Shown: positions 7,913 to 17,021, counted from the first letter of the stretch. The stretch: DNA of 64,000 nucleotides from Chloroflexota bacterium (GCA_013112685.1 JABFGC010000002.1:1126902-1190901), one strand, 5' to 3'. Translations and numbers: made by a program. The notes: generated from the letters alone by a model not told the origin.

Positions 7913-10597
7913 ATGGATTCCAGATTCGCAATTGTAGAACGCACATATTACTGGAAGGATAGATTTGATACACCTTTAGATAGCTATTTATTTGATTCCA
8001 TTGAACATCTTAGAGTTATATCAAGTGGCGATCATCCAATTTGGCGAATCGTTGTTGCGGATTTATTAAGTACATATTATATGAGAATTTTTATGAGCAG
8101 AATTTATCATTTCAAACTTTCTTTTGGATTCCCCCATAAGGATAAAAACAAAAGGCAAATTGATTTCGAGAAACATATTAGTATGTTGGAATTTACTGAT
8201 GCCAGAAAGCACATCTCAGAAGTATGCATCGAGTCTTTGAGTGGTCATGCGTGGCAAGCAATTCAAAAACTAAGAAAGATGCCATGGCAATCTTTGTTTA
8301 AACCAAAATTGATTTTTTGGAGGCTGCTTTCGATGCCTATGGAATTACTTCTTACGTTGGGGTCAAGAGGAAGCGGTGCGATGTTTGCGCTAGAGATATT
8401 TGGATTGCTTAAATCGTTAGACGATAATGAATTCAAAGCAATTTTGGGTTATTTGGAAAAGCCTCAAAAGGAGGATGAAGATGGGTGGAGGGTTCTATAT
8501 TTTCTTAACATCCTCACCCGCCCAGGAATGATTTCGGAGGATATGAAAACGCATTTAGAGGCATTTGTTTTTTCACGAGAATTTAGGAGAGATGCTGTAC
8601 AACAACAAGTTTTAGCGCGATTAGCGAAAATAAGCCCCTTAGCTTTGCAGAAATTGGAAGAATTATCTTCTAAAGATGAGGACCAATATTCAGGTCGTCT
8701 TAACAGTGATGCTCTTGATATTCTTGTAGAAGCAGCAGCAACACGCCCAGAGGTAATGGAGTTTTGGTTACGACAATCCTCTCAACTTAATAGATATTTT
8801 TATTCTGGGGTTGATGATACATTTCGAAAAAAGCTAGGGTCTGTAGATGTGAATAGCCTTGATGTAGTATTTGAGTTTGCAAGAAATGGGAATGATGTCC
8901 AATCTAAATTTGCCGAATCGATATTAAATAATATTCAGCACGCTACTAATGCTGCACAAAGATATTTGTATAACAGACTTAGGGCTGGCAATCAAAATGA
9001 AATATTTTTAACCGCTTCGGTGATAAACAACCTCCAAGTTGCTGATCGCTTAATGACAGAGGAAGTTTTTGATGCGCTGTTAGATATTGCACTGGGACCT
9101 GCGCAAATGGAAACGACTGATAAAAATCACCAAGTAAGAGATGAGTTTCAGAAAAAAGTTCTGGAACTGTTGCTTGAGATATGTAAAGATCGCCAAGATT
9201 TAGTAAGGAAATTATTGGTCGCTTTACGAGATAGGTGGGCGAATGAATTTATTGAAGTTGTCACGCAAGTTTTTGCCAATTTGCCACTCAGCCACGATCT
9301 ATTAGTCACCTTTGCTAATTATCTACGAACTGGCGACTTGGAATCTTGTAATCTCATATTGAATGAAAATAAGCAAATAATTGGTTTGTCGAAATATGTT
9401 GAGGTGTTAGAAGCGTTAGAAACTATAAAGAACAACGATATGCTGGATCATGTATTTTATGACAATGGGACAGATTCTCAGCAGGAATTTTCGAAAATAT
9501 GTCATGGCTACCTTTCTAGGGTTTGGCGTTGCCTGACTGTTATAAGTTCAAAGGTTTCTAGTTTGTCTTCGTCTGACAGCCTTATCCTTACTTCGCTTCT
9601 TTGTCTTACAAAATCTAATCGTTATTTATCAAAAGCTATACCTGTATCAAAATATGATGATGATTCTTATATAGCCGTATGCACTGATATTGGGAGAGCT
9701 ATAGATGTTATCAGTTCCTTTGAGAACGATGAATTAGTGGTTAATACACTAATAAATTATTCCAAATCATCCGATTGTAATATTGACCTACTGATGCGAG
9801 CCATATCATACTTTTCTGCAGCGGATCAAAGATTGATTGAAATTGTTCGTGAGGGATTTACAGAAAGATACACTGGTCGGGAGGGGCGGTTTCCTTGGCA
9901 AAATATGAACAGGCTAAGTAGTGAAGGGGTTTCTTTAGTTCTAAAGAGCATTCTCAATCGTTCTGCAACAACAGAGATACTTAAGAATCCTCATACGGTT
10001 GACGCGGCTGGTGCCGAGATATTAATTGATGCCCTTAAGAGAAGGAAGGAATTAGTTCATGATGATATAAACGAACTCTGGCTTTTTATTTATGCAATCA
10101 AGTCTCTGGTTCACTCGTCAATGATAAACGAAGATGTAATAAATATTTGTAAAGATATACTGAGCCCTAAAGTAAGTATGTTCAATGATAGCCATGCGTT
10201 AGATGAGCGCCCATATGCAGCTTGGACTTTGTCTAGGGTCCGACCATTTAGAACAGATATATATTATTTTTTGAAAGAATTGGTTACTTCTGGACCAACA
10301 CAGTTTACGGCGTATGGTCATGCTGTGTGGACGAAGGTTGCGGCAATGATTGCAATTTCAGAAAGTGGCTCAGATATAACAAATCAATTATCTTGGGCTG
10401 AGCGTGAAGACATTGCAGATGTGATTATCAAGTATGTTACATTACCTTTTCAGACAGATTTCAATCTTTTTGGAGGGGAAAATGTGTTCCCTGAAAAACC
10501 GTCAGATGCAGTTTATGATGCTGCATGTTTGATTGTTGAAACAATGAGAAAACATTGGGCACAAACTGATTATGTGGTGAAAGACATAATAGACTAG
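7913..10597 (+). CDS. Large helical protein, probable partner or sensor of the NACHT ATPase
   Basis: An 894-residue protein of no recognised family. It is rich in Leu/Ile/Glu/Lys helices of HEAT- or ARM-like spacing (for example VQQQVLARLAKISPLALQKL) and shows no NTPase or nuclease motif I can identify. It begins 6 bases after the NACHT gene, in the same frame and separated by two stop codons; GGAG of the previous gene's last codons can act as its ribosome binding site. The simplest reading is a sensor or scaffold that in other NACHT proteins is the C-terminal part of one chain. Base composition is as AT-rich as its neighbour, and hsdM follows 14 bases later, so the three genes probably share one transcript with the restriction operon. 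Confidence 0.68.
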   Translation: MDSRFAIVERTYYWKDRFDTPLDSYLFDSIEHLRVISSGDHPIWRIVVADLLSTYYMRIFMSRIYHFKLSFGFPHKDKNKRQIDFEKHISMLEFTDARKHISEVCIESLSGHAWQAIQKLRKMPWQSLFKPKLIFWRLLSMPMELLLTLGSRGSGAMFALEIFGLLKSLDDNEFKAILGYLEKPQKEDEDGWRVLYFLNILTRPGMISEDMKTHLEAFVFSREFRRDAVQQQVLARLAKISPLALQKLEELSSKDEDQYSGRLNSDALDILVEAAATRPEVMEFWLRQSSQLNRYFYSGVDDTFRKKLGSVDVNSLDVVFEFARNGNDVQSKFAESILNNIQHATNAAQRYLYNRLRAGNQNEIFLTASVINNLQVADRLMTEEVFDALLDIALGPAQMETTDKNHQVRDEFQKKVLELLLEICKDRQDLVRKLLVALRDRWANEFIEVVTQVFANLPLSHDLLVTFANYLRTGDLESCNLILNENKQIIGLSKYVEVLEALETIKNNDMLDHVFYDNGTDSQQEFSKICHGYLSRVWRCLTVISSKVSSLSSSDSLILTSLLCLTKSNRYLSKAIPVSKYDDDSYIAVCTDIGRAIDVISSFENDELVVNTLINYSKSSDCNIDLLMRAISYFSAADQRLIEIVREGFTERYTGREGRFPWQNMNRLSSEGVSLVLKSILNRSATTEILKNPHTVDAAGAEILIDALKRRKELVHDDINELWLFIYAIKSLVHSSMINEDVINICKDILSPKVSMFNDSHALDERPYAAWTLSRVRPFRTDIYYFLKELVTSGPTQFTAYGHAVWTKVAAMIAISESGSDITNQLSWAEREDIADVIIKYVTLPFQTDFNLFGGENVFPEKPSDAVYDAACLIVETMRKHWAQTDYVVKDIID

Positions 10598-10611
10598 GAA
10601 TTTTAGAATCA

Positions 10612-12396
10612 ATGCTCACCGACCCTAAACTCCGCTCGCAAGTAGATGCCCTCTGGGATAAGTTCTGGACGGGGGGACTCACCAACCCGCTCGATGCGAT
10701 CGAGCAGTTTTCGTATTTGTTGTTCCTCAAGCGGTTGGATGACCGCGAGAACGCGGCTGAAAGACAGGCAAAACGCAAGGGGACGGCGTACCAGCCGTCG
10801 GTTAAGAAAGAGATGCGTTGGAGTCATTGGACTCAGTTCAAGGCGGAGGAGGCGCTGAGTCATCTTAAGAAGGTGGTCTTCCCCAATCTATCCAAACTGG
10901 CAGATGAGGATGATTCCTTCGGCGAGTATATGAAGACCGCCGAGTGCAAGATCAACAAGCCGAGTCTGTTGATCGAAGCGTGCAAGTTGATCGACCAGAT
11001 GGAGATCAGCCAGCAGAACCAGGATGTGCAGGGCGACCTGTACGAGTACCTGCTCAGCCATTTGAGCATCGCGGGGCGCAATGGACAGTTCCGCACGCCG
11101 CGTCACATCATCCGCATGATGGTGCAAATGCTCGACCCGAAGCCGAAGGAACGCATCGGCGACCTTGCCGCCGGGACGGGCGGGTTCCTGATCAACGCGC
11201 ACCAGCACATTTTGGAGAAAGCCACGTCCAAAGACATCCTTGAATATGACGCGGACGGCATGGCGCATCATCTGATCGGCGACCAGTTGCAGGACGACGC
11301 GCGCAAGTTCATGAAGGGCAAAAAATACCTGCGCGGTTTCGACAACGACTCAGGCATGACCATGCTGCGCATCGGCTCGATGAACCTGATGCTGCACGGC
11401 ATACGGTCGCCGCAGTTCTTTTATATGGACACCTTGTCCAAGGGCTATGAAGGCGCGGGCGAGTACGATGTCATTTTGATGAACCCGCCCTTCAAAGGCG
11501 CAGTGGATAAGGGCGATGTCCACCCCGACCTACCGAGCGACACCACCAAGAGTGAACTGCTCTTCCTGCATTTGATCCTGCGCGCGCTCGATATGGGCGG
11601 ACGGGCGGCGGTGATCGTGCCTGATGGCGTGTTGTTCGGTTCGAGCCGCGCCCATGTGGAAGTGCGCAAGCGCATCATCGAAGAGAATCGGCTGGACGGC
11701 GTGGTCTCGATGCCTTCGGGCGTCTTCAAGCCGTATGCGGGCGTGAGCACGGCGGTGCTGTTCTTCACGCGCGGCGCACAGACCAAGGACATCTGGTTCT
11801 ACGATATGGAGCACGATGGTTTTTCGCTGGACGATAAGCGCACGAAAGTAGACGAGAACGACATCCCCGATATTTTGGAATGTTGGAAGAACCGCCTCAA
11901 ACCCGACTTTCAATCTGCTCGCGCCAAACGAATCGCTGACCTACGCCGACAGTTGACTCCGCTCAAAGCCGAACGGTTGCAGTTGCAGGCAGAGATCAAT
12001 CGGTTGATGTTTGAATTGGTGATTCATCCCCAAGACCTGACAGGTTTCCACGGGAGTCCGACCGACACAGACGACAGTTCCACGCGAGCCTCACAACCGA
12101 CTCGCGCCACGCTGAAACCTGTCAGGTCTGAATTGGAGGACGCTCAAGCAAGACTCGCTGAACTTCAATCGAAAATCGTCAATCCACAATCTGAAATGGA
12201 CCGCCTCACCCGCCAATTCTGGGTGACGAAGGAGCAGGTGAAAGCCAATAAATATGACCTCTCTGCCAGCCGCTACCGTCAAGTGGACGCGGACGCCGCC
12301 TATCACGAGAAGCCGTCCGTGACGTTGGAACGCTTGGCGCGGTTGGAAAATATTATGGTTAGCGAAATTGAAGCAATCAAGAAATTGTTGAAATGA
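10612..12396 (+). CDS. hsdM: Type I restriction-modification methylase subunit M
   Basis: A 594-residue N6-adenine methyltransferase. The N-terminal helical HsdM domain (LWDKFWTGGLTNPLDAIEQF, about 14-33) precedes the AdoMet-binding fold with motif I DLAAGTGGF (about residue 184) and catalytic motif IV NPPF (about 293). Two HsdM with one HsdS form the methylase; adding HsdR gives the nuclease. The C-terminal region (about 430-540) is a Gln/Leu-rich coiled-coil stretch that contains a 97-bp palindromic element read in frame (12033-12129). The end overlaps the hsdS start by four bases (ATGA), showing translational coupling. GC-rich like hsdR, unlike the three genes between them. Confidence 0.95.
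   Translation: MLTDPKLRSQVDALWDKFWTGGLTNPLDAIEQFSYLLFLKRLDDRENAAERQAKRKGTAYQPSVKKEMRWSHWTQFKAEEALSHLKKVVFPNLSKLADEDDSFGEYMKTAECKINKPSLLIEACKLIDQMEISQQNQDVQGDLYEYLLSHLSIAGRNGQFRTPRHIIRMMVQMLDPKPKERIGDLAAGTGGFLINAHQHILEKATSKDILEYDADGMAHHLIGDQLQDDARKFMKGKKYLRGFDNDSGMTMLRIGSMNLMLHGIRSPQFFYMDTLSKGYEGAGEYDVILMNPPFKGAVDKGDVHPDLPSDTTKSELLFLHLILRALDMGGRAAVIVPDGVLFGSSRAHVEVRKRIIEENRLDGVVSMPSGVFKPYAGVSTAVLFFTRGAQTKDIWFYDMEHDGFSLDDKRTKVDENDIPDILECWKNRLKPDFQSARAKRIADLRRQLTPLKAERLQLQAEINRLMFELVIHPQDLTGFHGSPTDTDDSSTRASQPTRATLKPVRSELEDAQARLAELQSKIVNPQSEMDRLTRQFWVTKEQVKANKYDLSASRYRQVDADAAYHEKPSVTLERLARLENIMVSEIEAIKKLLK
12033..12129. repeat. Full-length family A palindrome inside hsdM
   Basis: AGACCTGACAGGTTT at the left end and AAACCTGTCAGGTCT at the right are inverted terminal repeats around an inner stretch with ACTCGCGCCACG. 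The frame stays open and yields a Ser/Thr-rich linker in the HsdM tail. The family is named from its intergenic copies at 14417-15936. Confidence 0.88.
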
Positions 12397-13571
12397 AACA
12401 TGTTCTTCTGAGTGATGTTTGCGAAATCAATCCAAGAATGGATTCGGGCATTAGCGATGATGTTGAATGTTCCTTTGTTCCCATGGAATATGTTGATGAT
12501 GTTTCTGGAACCATTGCAAATACAAGCATTCGTCGAGTTGGCGATGTCAAAAAAGGATATACGTTTTTCAAAAACGATGACGTGATTTTTGCCAAAATTA
12601 CGCCTTGTATGGAAAACGGAAAATGTGCAATTGGCAAAAACTTGAAGAACGGAATTGCTTTTGGTTCAACTGAATATCATGTTGTTCGTGCAAAAGAAGA
12701 AGTCATTCCTGAATGGATTTATCACTTTTTGCGGCAGGAGAAAGTAAGACAACAAGCAACGGGCTGGTTTCGTGGTACGGCTGGACAACAACGTGTGCCT
12801 GCTACATTTCTCGAAGAACTGAAAATTCCCCTTCCCCCGCTGACCGAGCAAAAGCGGATTGCGTCCCTGCTGGCGCGCGCCGACCGTCTGCGCCACCTGC
12901 GGCGCACAGCGCACGAACTCGGCGAGTCCCTGCTCCAGTCCGTGTTTTTGGAGATGTTTGGGGATGCAAAGACAAATTCTAAGAATTGGGATATGTGCAT
13001 CATTGATGATGCTGTTGAATTCAGTCAATACGGCACATCTGAAAAATCCAATTCAGAAAAGCGCGGCTATCCTGTTTTGGGAATGGCAAATATCACTTAC
13101 GAAGGAAAAATAGACCTTGAAAAACTTTCGTATGTTGAATTGAGCGATAAAGAATTTGCCGACTTGAAACTTGAGCGTGGCGACGTAATTTTCAATCGCA
13201 CAAATTCAACGGAACTTGTTGGAAAAACGGCTTATTGGAATTACGATTTTGATGCTGTCATTGCTTCTTATCTTGTGAAATTGAAACTCAAGAAAGATGT
13301 ATTGCCTGAATTCTTTGTCGGCTTGTTGAATACTCCACATTTCAAATCAATGTTCCAAGAACGTTGTAAGAAAGCAGTTGGTCAATCAAATATCAGTCCA
13401 ACTTTGCTGAAAGAATTCCCGATGTTTGTCCCACCGCTGAGCCTGCAAGAAGAGTTTGCGGGCGTGGTGGCGCGGGTCGAGTCCCTGCGAGGGAGGATGT
13501 CCGAGGGCGAGAGGCAGGTCGAGGGGCTGTTTGAGTCCATGCTGGCGCAATCTTTTGACGGTGGACGGTAG
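12393..13571 (+). CDS. hsdS: Type I restriction-modification specificity subunit S
   Basis: The 392-residue DNA-recognition subunit has two target-recognition domains (about 1-145 and 200-345). Each is followed by a conserved helical spacer: LPPLTEQKRIASLLARADRL after the first, and PPLSLQEEFAGVVARVESLR after the second. The two half-sites determine the methylated and cleaved sequence. The target-recognition domains are AT-rich and the spacers GC-rich, the usual sign of domain swapping. The last 120 bases (13450-13571) are the source of the degenerate copies that fill the next 2.3 kb. The start overlaps the end of hsdM. Confidence 0.94.
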   Translation: MKHVLLSDVCEINPRMDSGISDDVECSFVPMEYVDDVSGTIANTSIRRVGDVKKGYTFFKNDDVIFAKITPCMENGKCAIGKNLKNGIAFGSTEYHVVRAKEEVIPEWIYHFLRQEKVRQQATGWFRGTAGQQRVPATFLEELKIPLPPLTEQKRIASLLARADRLRHLRRTAHELGESLLQSVFLEMFGDAKTNSKNWDMCIIDDAVEFSQYGTSEKSNSEKRGYPVLGMANITYEGKIDLEKLSYVELSDKEFADLKLERGDVIFNRTNSTELVGKTAYWNYDFDAVIASYLVKLKLKKDVLPEFFVGLLNTPHFKSMFQERCKKAVGQSNISPTLLKEFPMFVPPLSLQEEFAGVVARVESLRGRMSEGERQVEGLFESMLAQSFDGGR

Positions 13572-13640
13572 ACGATGGACGATCCCACAAGGGGACGATG
13601 TGGAAAAACCACGGTCAATGGTCTATCGTCCACGGTCTGC
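13558..13640. repeat. Palindromic element (family E) after hsdS
   Basis: GGTAGACGATGGACGAT on the left pairs loosely with GGTCTATCGTCCACGGTC on the right. Related elements: 15427-15470 and 41629-41690. It covers the hsdS stop codon. Confidence 0.6.
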
Positions 13641-13802
13641 TTTGCGGGCGTGGCGGCGCGGGCGTCGTGTCGAGTTGATCGAGACAGCGAGTCACTGCGG
13701 GGGAGGATGTCCGAGAGCGAGAGGCAGGTCGAGGGGTTGTTTGAGAGTCTGCTGGCGGAGGGTTTTGGATGAGTTTTTGGTCATTTACGAAAGGAGTGAA
13801 TC

Positions 13803-14264
13803 ATGACAAAGGCGAACTCCGAAGATCGAACGAAAATCATCATAGCCGTTATAAGCGCAATTGCGGTCATCGCTGCGGCTGTTATTGGGGCGGCATGGGG
13901 TGATATTCGCTCATGGTTAAGCGAAGGCAAAGATATGGCGAGATTAGGAGGGGTATGGAGGGGGGATTTTACACTGACAAACGGAGAGTCATACAACATG
14001 ACAGTAACACTCGGCGGGAATTGCATGCTTGGCAAAGTGTGTGGCACCTTCCAGATTGACATACCAAACACGATGCCGTGTACAGCAGATATAACCATTG
14101 TCTCGGTCAAAGACAAGCGGTATGTGTTTGAAGCAGGCAATATGTCAACCAGTTGCATCGCTGTCGATTATCAATACTTCGAATTGGTGGATGATAATTC
14201 ACTTATCTATGAAGTCGGTGAGGGTGTCTCAATGGGACGTGGTGTTCTGAGAAAATTACCGTGA
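13803..14264 (+). CDS. Membrane-anchored small protein with beta-rich exterior domain, unknown
   Basis: The product is 153 residues. Residues 10-32 form one membrane helix (IIIAVISAIAVIAAAVIG) preceded by a short charged tail. The remainder is strand-rich with four cysteines that could pair, and with GGVWRGDFTLTNG and YNMTVTLGG segments recalling small lipocalin-like barrels; no family is claimed. AAAGGAG precedes the ATG. More AT-rich than the repeats around it. It is enclosed by hsdS-tail copies on both sides, which suggests arrival as cargo in that array. Confidence 0.68.
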   Translation: MTKANSEDRTKIIIAVISAIAVIAAAVIGAAWGDIRSWLSEGKDMARLGGVWRGDFTLTNGESYNMTVTLGGNCMLGKVCGTFQIDIPNTMPCTADITIVSVKDKRYVFEAGNMSTSCIAVDYQYFELVDDNSLIYEVGEGVSMGRGVLRKLP

Positions 14265-14416
14265 GAAAGGTAATGACGGAAGTAGTGGCGCGGCGTTTCA
14301 CTGAGCCTGTCGAAGTGGTCGAGTCCCTGCGGGGGAGGACGGGCGCGGGCGCCGAGTCGAGTTGATCGAGACATCGAGGGGTTATTTGAGTCCCTGCTGG
14401 TGGAGGCGTTCTTGTG

Positions 14417-15936
14417 AAAAGACCTGACAGGTTTCCGCGAGAGTCTTGCGGTCAAAGTCTCATGTCCGCGCATGGGTTGCGGTTGAGTCGCGTCATGGTG
14501 AAACCTGTCAGGTCTGGATTTGCAGGCGTGGTGGCGCGGGTCGAGTCCCTGCGAGGGAGGATGTCCGAGGCGGGGAGGCAGGTCAACGGGTTGTTTGAGA
14601 GTTTGCTGGCGGAGAGTTTCTCGTGAAAAGACCTGACAGGTTTCCGCGAAAGTCTTGCGTTCCGAGTCTCATGTCCGCGCATGAGTTGCGATTGAGTCGC
14701 GTCACGGTGAAACCTGTCAGGTCTGGATTTGCAGGCGTGGTGGCGCGGGTCGAGTCGCTCCCACTCGCTATGCTCGGGGACTTCGTGCAGGGGAGGATGT
14801 CCGAGGGTGAGAGGCAGGCGCCGTGCTGAGCCTGTCGAACCATCGAGGGGTTGTTTGAGGGTCTGCTGTTCGCATCTCCGAGAGAGGGCGGGGGTTGTAA
14901 AAAATAGGTTCGCGCTCACTCTGAAAGGAGATTCTCATGAACCTTCGGACATTTCTTACCATTGCGGCGGTTGTCGCTCTTGTTTATGCCCTCGGTTTGA
15001 TCTTCATGCCAGCGTTCATGGCCACAACGTATGGCTTTGGGACAAGCCCCTCCGAAATATTGCTCGCGCGGTACTTCGGGGTTGAATTGCTGGTGCTGGG
15101 AGTGATCAACTGGCTGGCAAAAGACTTCTCGGTTGCGAACGCACGCCCCATCATCACTGGAAGCCTGATCGGAAACGTCGTTGGCACTTACTTTGCCCTC
15201 ATGGGAACGCTCGGCGGCGTAATGAATGCAGTTGGATGGTCTGCGGTCGCGGTCTATCTTCTGCTCGCGCTTGGATTTGCCTATTTCCAATTCATGGCTC
15301 CTGCCAAATAATCATCAGCGCGCCTCTGGCTCTTCGGGGATTGAGAGTCCGTCAATAGGGAATACATTTGCGCGGCAGGCGTCGTGACGAGACTTGGAGG
15401 GGTTGTTTGATGCGGCCGCTCACGTAGATAATGGACAAGCCATGGTCTACGGTCTATCGTCCGCAGTCTGTTTTGTGGGCGTGGTGGCGCGGGTCGAGTC
15501 GCTCCCACTCGCTATGCTCGAGGACTTCGTGCGGGGGAGAATGTCCGAGGGCGGGAGGCAGGTCGATGGGTTGTTTGCGAGTCTGCTGGCGGAGGCGTTC
15601 GCATGAAAAGACCTGACAGGTTTCCGCGGAAGTCTTGCGATCAGAGTCTCGTGTCCGCGCATGGGTTACGATGGACACGTGTCATGATGAAACCTGTCAG
15701 GTCTGGAGAGGTCGAGTCGCTGCGGGGGGGAACTCGGCGTTTGAGCCTCGCGAGGGCGAGAGGCAGGCTTGCACTGAGCGAAGCCGAAGTGTCAACAAAT
15801 TGTTTGAGTCCCTGCTGAGTGAGAGTTTCTCGTGAAAAGACCTGACAGGTTTCCACGAAAGTCTGCGCTCGGAGTTGCACGTCTGTCTATGGAGCGCGAT
15901 GGACACGCGTCGCGGTAAAACCTGTCGGGTTTTAAA
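14417..15936. repeat. Four family A palindromic elements (14417-14514, 14626-14726, 15604-15704, 15833-15936)
   Basis: Each begins with AAAAGACCTGACAGGTTTCC, and the first three end with AAACCTGTCAGGTCT; the fourth ends AAACCTGTCGGGTTT. They are about 100 bp long. The inner part is conserved (CGAAAGTCTTGCG, then TCATGTCCGCGCATG, GTTGCGATTGAGTCGCGTC). The first bases overlap the TGA that closes the preceding hsdS-tail copy. Further members: inside hsdR and hsdM, at 63393-63426, and one split by the IS630 element at 57161-58450. Confidence 0.88.
14937..15311 (+). CDS. Small integral membrane protein, unknown
   Basis: The product is 124 residues with four predicted membrane helices (about 7-28, 43-62, 73-93 and 97-118) and almost no soluble part. 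GAAAGGAGATTCTC precedes the ATG. No family name was assigned. The gene lies between decayed hsdS-tail copies at 14727-14870 and 15372-15412, with no partner gene close by. Composition resembles the host average, unlike the cargo gene at 13803. Confidence 0.72.
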   Translation: MNLRTFLTIAAVVALVYALGLIFMPAFMATTYGFGTSPSEILLARYFGVELLVLGVINWLAKDFSVANARPIITGSLIGNVVGTYFALMGTLGGVMNAVGWSAVAVYLLLALGFAYFQFMAPAK

Positions 15937-15962
15937 ACCTTATTCACAATGGAGTATTTCAA

Positions 15963-16253
15963 ATGGCAAAGGTCAAAATCATCACGAAAGGACGTTCTGG
16001 AACGATCCAATATATCGAAGGTTCGTTGTTCAGGAAGAATGTCTACGAATTCTATTGGGAATTTGGTGGAGCCGGTACGTTCGCCATCATCTGGTTCCCG
16101 AAAACCGACGCCGAGTGGGACAAATCGTATCCGTGGGCGGCGGGGCGGCGTATGGAGATCGTAAAAGCGATGGCGGAGGATGTGCGCAGAAAACAGGCGC
16201 CATCGTCCGCGTTAAAGTGGGAAGATGGCGTCGTGCTGCTGGTCGGCGGATAG
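15963..16253 (+). CDS. Hypothetical small protein
   Basis: A soluble 96-residue protein with alternating strands at the N-terminus (KVKIITKGRSGTIQYIEG) and a basic helix near 70-80. It has no cysteine pairs, signal peptide or recognised motif. The upstream sequence (TTCACAATGGAGTATTTCAA) gives a modest ribosome binding site. It starts 27 bases after the last family A palindrome of the hsdS-tail array. Confidence 0.6.
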   Translation: MAKVKIITKGRSGTIQYIEGSLFRKNVYEFYWEFGGAGTFAIIWFPKTDAEWDKSYPWAAGRRMEIVKAMAEDVRRKQAPSSALKWEDGVVLLVGG

Positions 16254-16314
16254 GATTGCGGAGAATCCCCGGTCTAATGTCCTCGATCTGCTTTGCGGGC
16301 GCATCGTCGTTTGA

Positions 16315-16320
16315 TATAAT
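16315..16320 (+). promoter_or_regulatory. -10 box for the small membrane gene at 16348
   Basis: TATAAT lies 27 bases before the ATG; only a weak TTTGCG-like -35 box is upstream. Confidence 0.4.
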
Positions 16321-16347
16321 GCGCGAAAATTTTATTGGGAGATGGTC

Positions 16348-16518
16348 ATGCTGAAGGAAATTCTCTTGAACAGGTATGTGCTGGCTGGTGCGCTCGTGTT
16401 CGCTTTGCTGATACTTATCAGCGTTTTTTCGTTGGATATTCCCCTTGGGGAGGCTTTTCTGTATTCCTCCATATTGACGATCGTGGGCATGGGCGTCACC
16501 TGGTGGAGCTATGGATAG
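16348..16518 (+). CDS. 56-residue membrane protein
   Basis: A short gene encoding 56 residues. It opens MLKEILLNRYVLAGALVFA, has two hydrophobic helices (about 11-28 and 34-53) and ends TWWSYG. Support comes from a TATAAT box 27 bases upstream, GGGAGA about six bases before the ATG, and the hydrophobic periodicity of the product. Function unknown. Confidence 0.6.
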   Translation: MLKEILLNRYVLAGALVFALLILISVFSLDIPLGEAFLYSSILTIVGMGVTWWSYG

Positions 16519-16676
16519 GAAGAGACTGCCCCAGGTATGCGCGTGAGGCGGAAACACAAACGAGCGCGTTTTTCAGCACATTTCATCGAAAACTCACATC
16601 CGGGAAAGTGGAATGAAAAACCGCGCTCTCAACAGAACAGGATTCCAGAGCAATAACGCCAAAGGAGTCGCAGGGT

Positions 16677-16991
16677 ATGAGCAGAGAAGCCAATTACATT
16701 TGCAAGTATTGTGGGGGGACGTATAAAGGGAGCTCCGCGTTTGGAAGCCAGAGCGCGGCTCGTCAATTGCTCGACATCGGCATCGTACTTTTTGCCGGGA
16801 TGAAAAACCTTGCGGCAAGCGGCGGGGTGAATCTGTTCAAGGAAAACTCAATCGAATTTACCACCTGCCCGCATTGCAATGGACGTCATACGACGTGCCC
16901 GAATTGCGACGACAATGTCCGTACCTCGCTTGGGAATTGTTTCGCAGAGATCGAATGCCTGAAATGCGGATACAGATTTATTTCGCAATAA
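16677..16991 (+). CDS. Zinc-ribbon protein, unknown function
   Basis: The product is 104 residues with four CxxC pairs: CKYC near the start, then CPHC, CPNC and CLKC in the second half. These fit two zinc-binding sites. A hydrophobic stretch (LLDIGIVLFAGMKNLAA, about 31-47) lies between the first pair and the rest. AAAGGAG precedes the start. Such small zinc ribbons often bind nucleic acid or a protein partner, but no specific family is recognised. It follows the 56-residue membrane gene on the same strand at 158 bases. Confidence 0.72.
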   Translation: MSREANYICKYCGGTYKGSSAFGSQSAARQLLDIGIVLFAGMKNLAASGGVNLFKENSIEFTTCPHCNGRHTTCPNCDDNVRTSLGNCFAEIECLKCGYRFISQ

Positions 16992-17021
16992 TCTCCTCTT
17001 TCAAACTGCTTTCCAATTCTT

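Larger units (their letters stand above)
13638..15834 (+). repeat. Array of degenerate hsdS 3'-end copies
   Basis: At least seven copies of the sequence encoding the HsdS C-terminal helix (pattern FAGVVARVESLRGRMSE, then GLFESLLAE and a stop): 13638-13772, 14290-14416 (decayed), 14515-14625, 14727-14870 (decayed, with extra bases), 15372-15412 (fragment), 15468-15606 and 15712-15834. The better copies start near TTTGCGGGCGTGG and end at TGA, and several then run directly into a family A palindrome. Two copies (14727, 15468) share an added segment CCCACTCGCTATGCTCG. None carries a target-recognition domain or a start signal, so they are 3'-end remnants rather than genes. The small genes at 13803 and 14937 lie within the array and that at 15963 follows it. 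Confidence 0.85.

Noticed and set aside
7880..7930. The NACHT and helical genes being one gene broken by a sequencing error.
   Set aside because: They share a frame but are separated by two consecutive stop codons (TGA TAA) and the second has its own ATG with GGAG upstream; a single indel cannot produce that.
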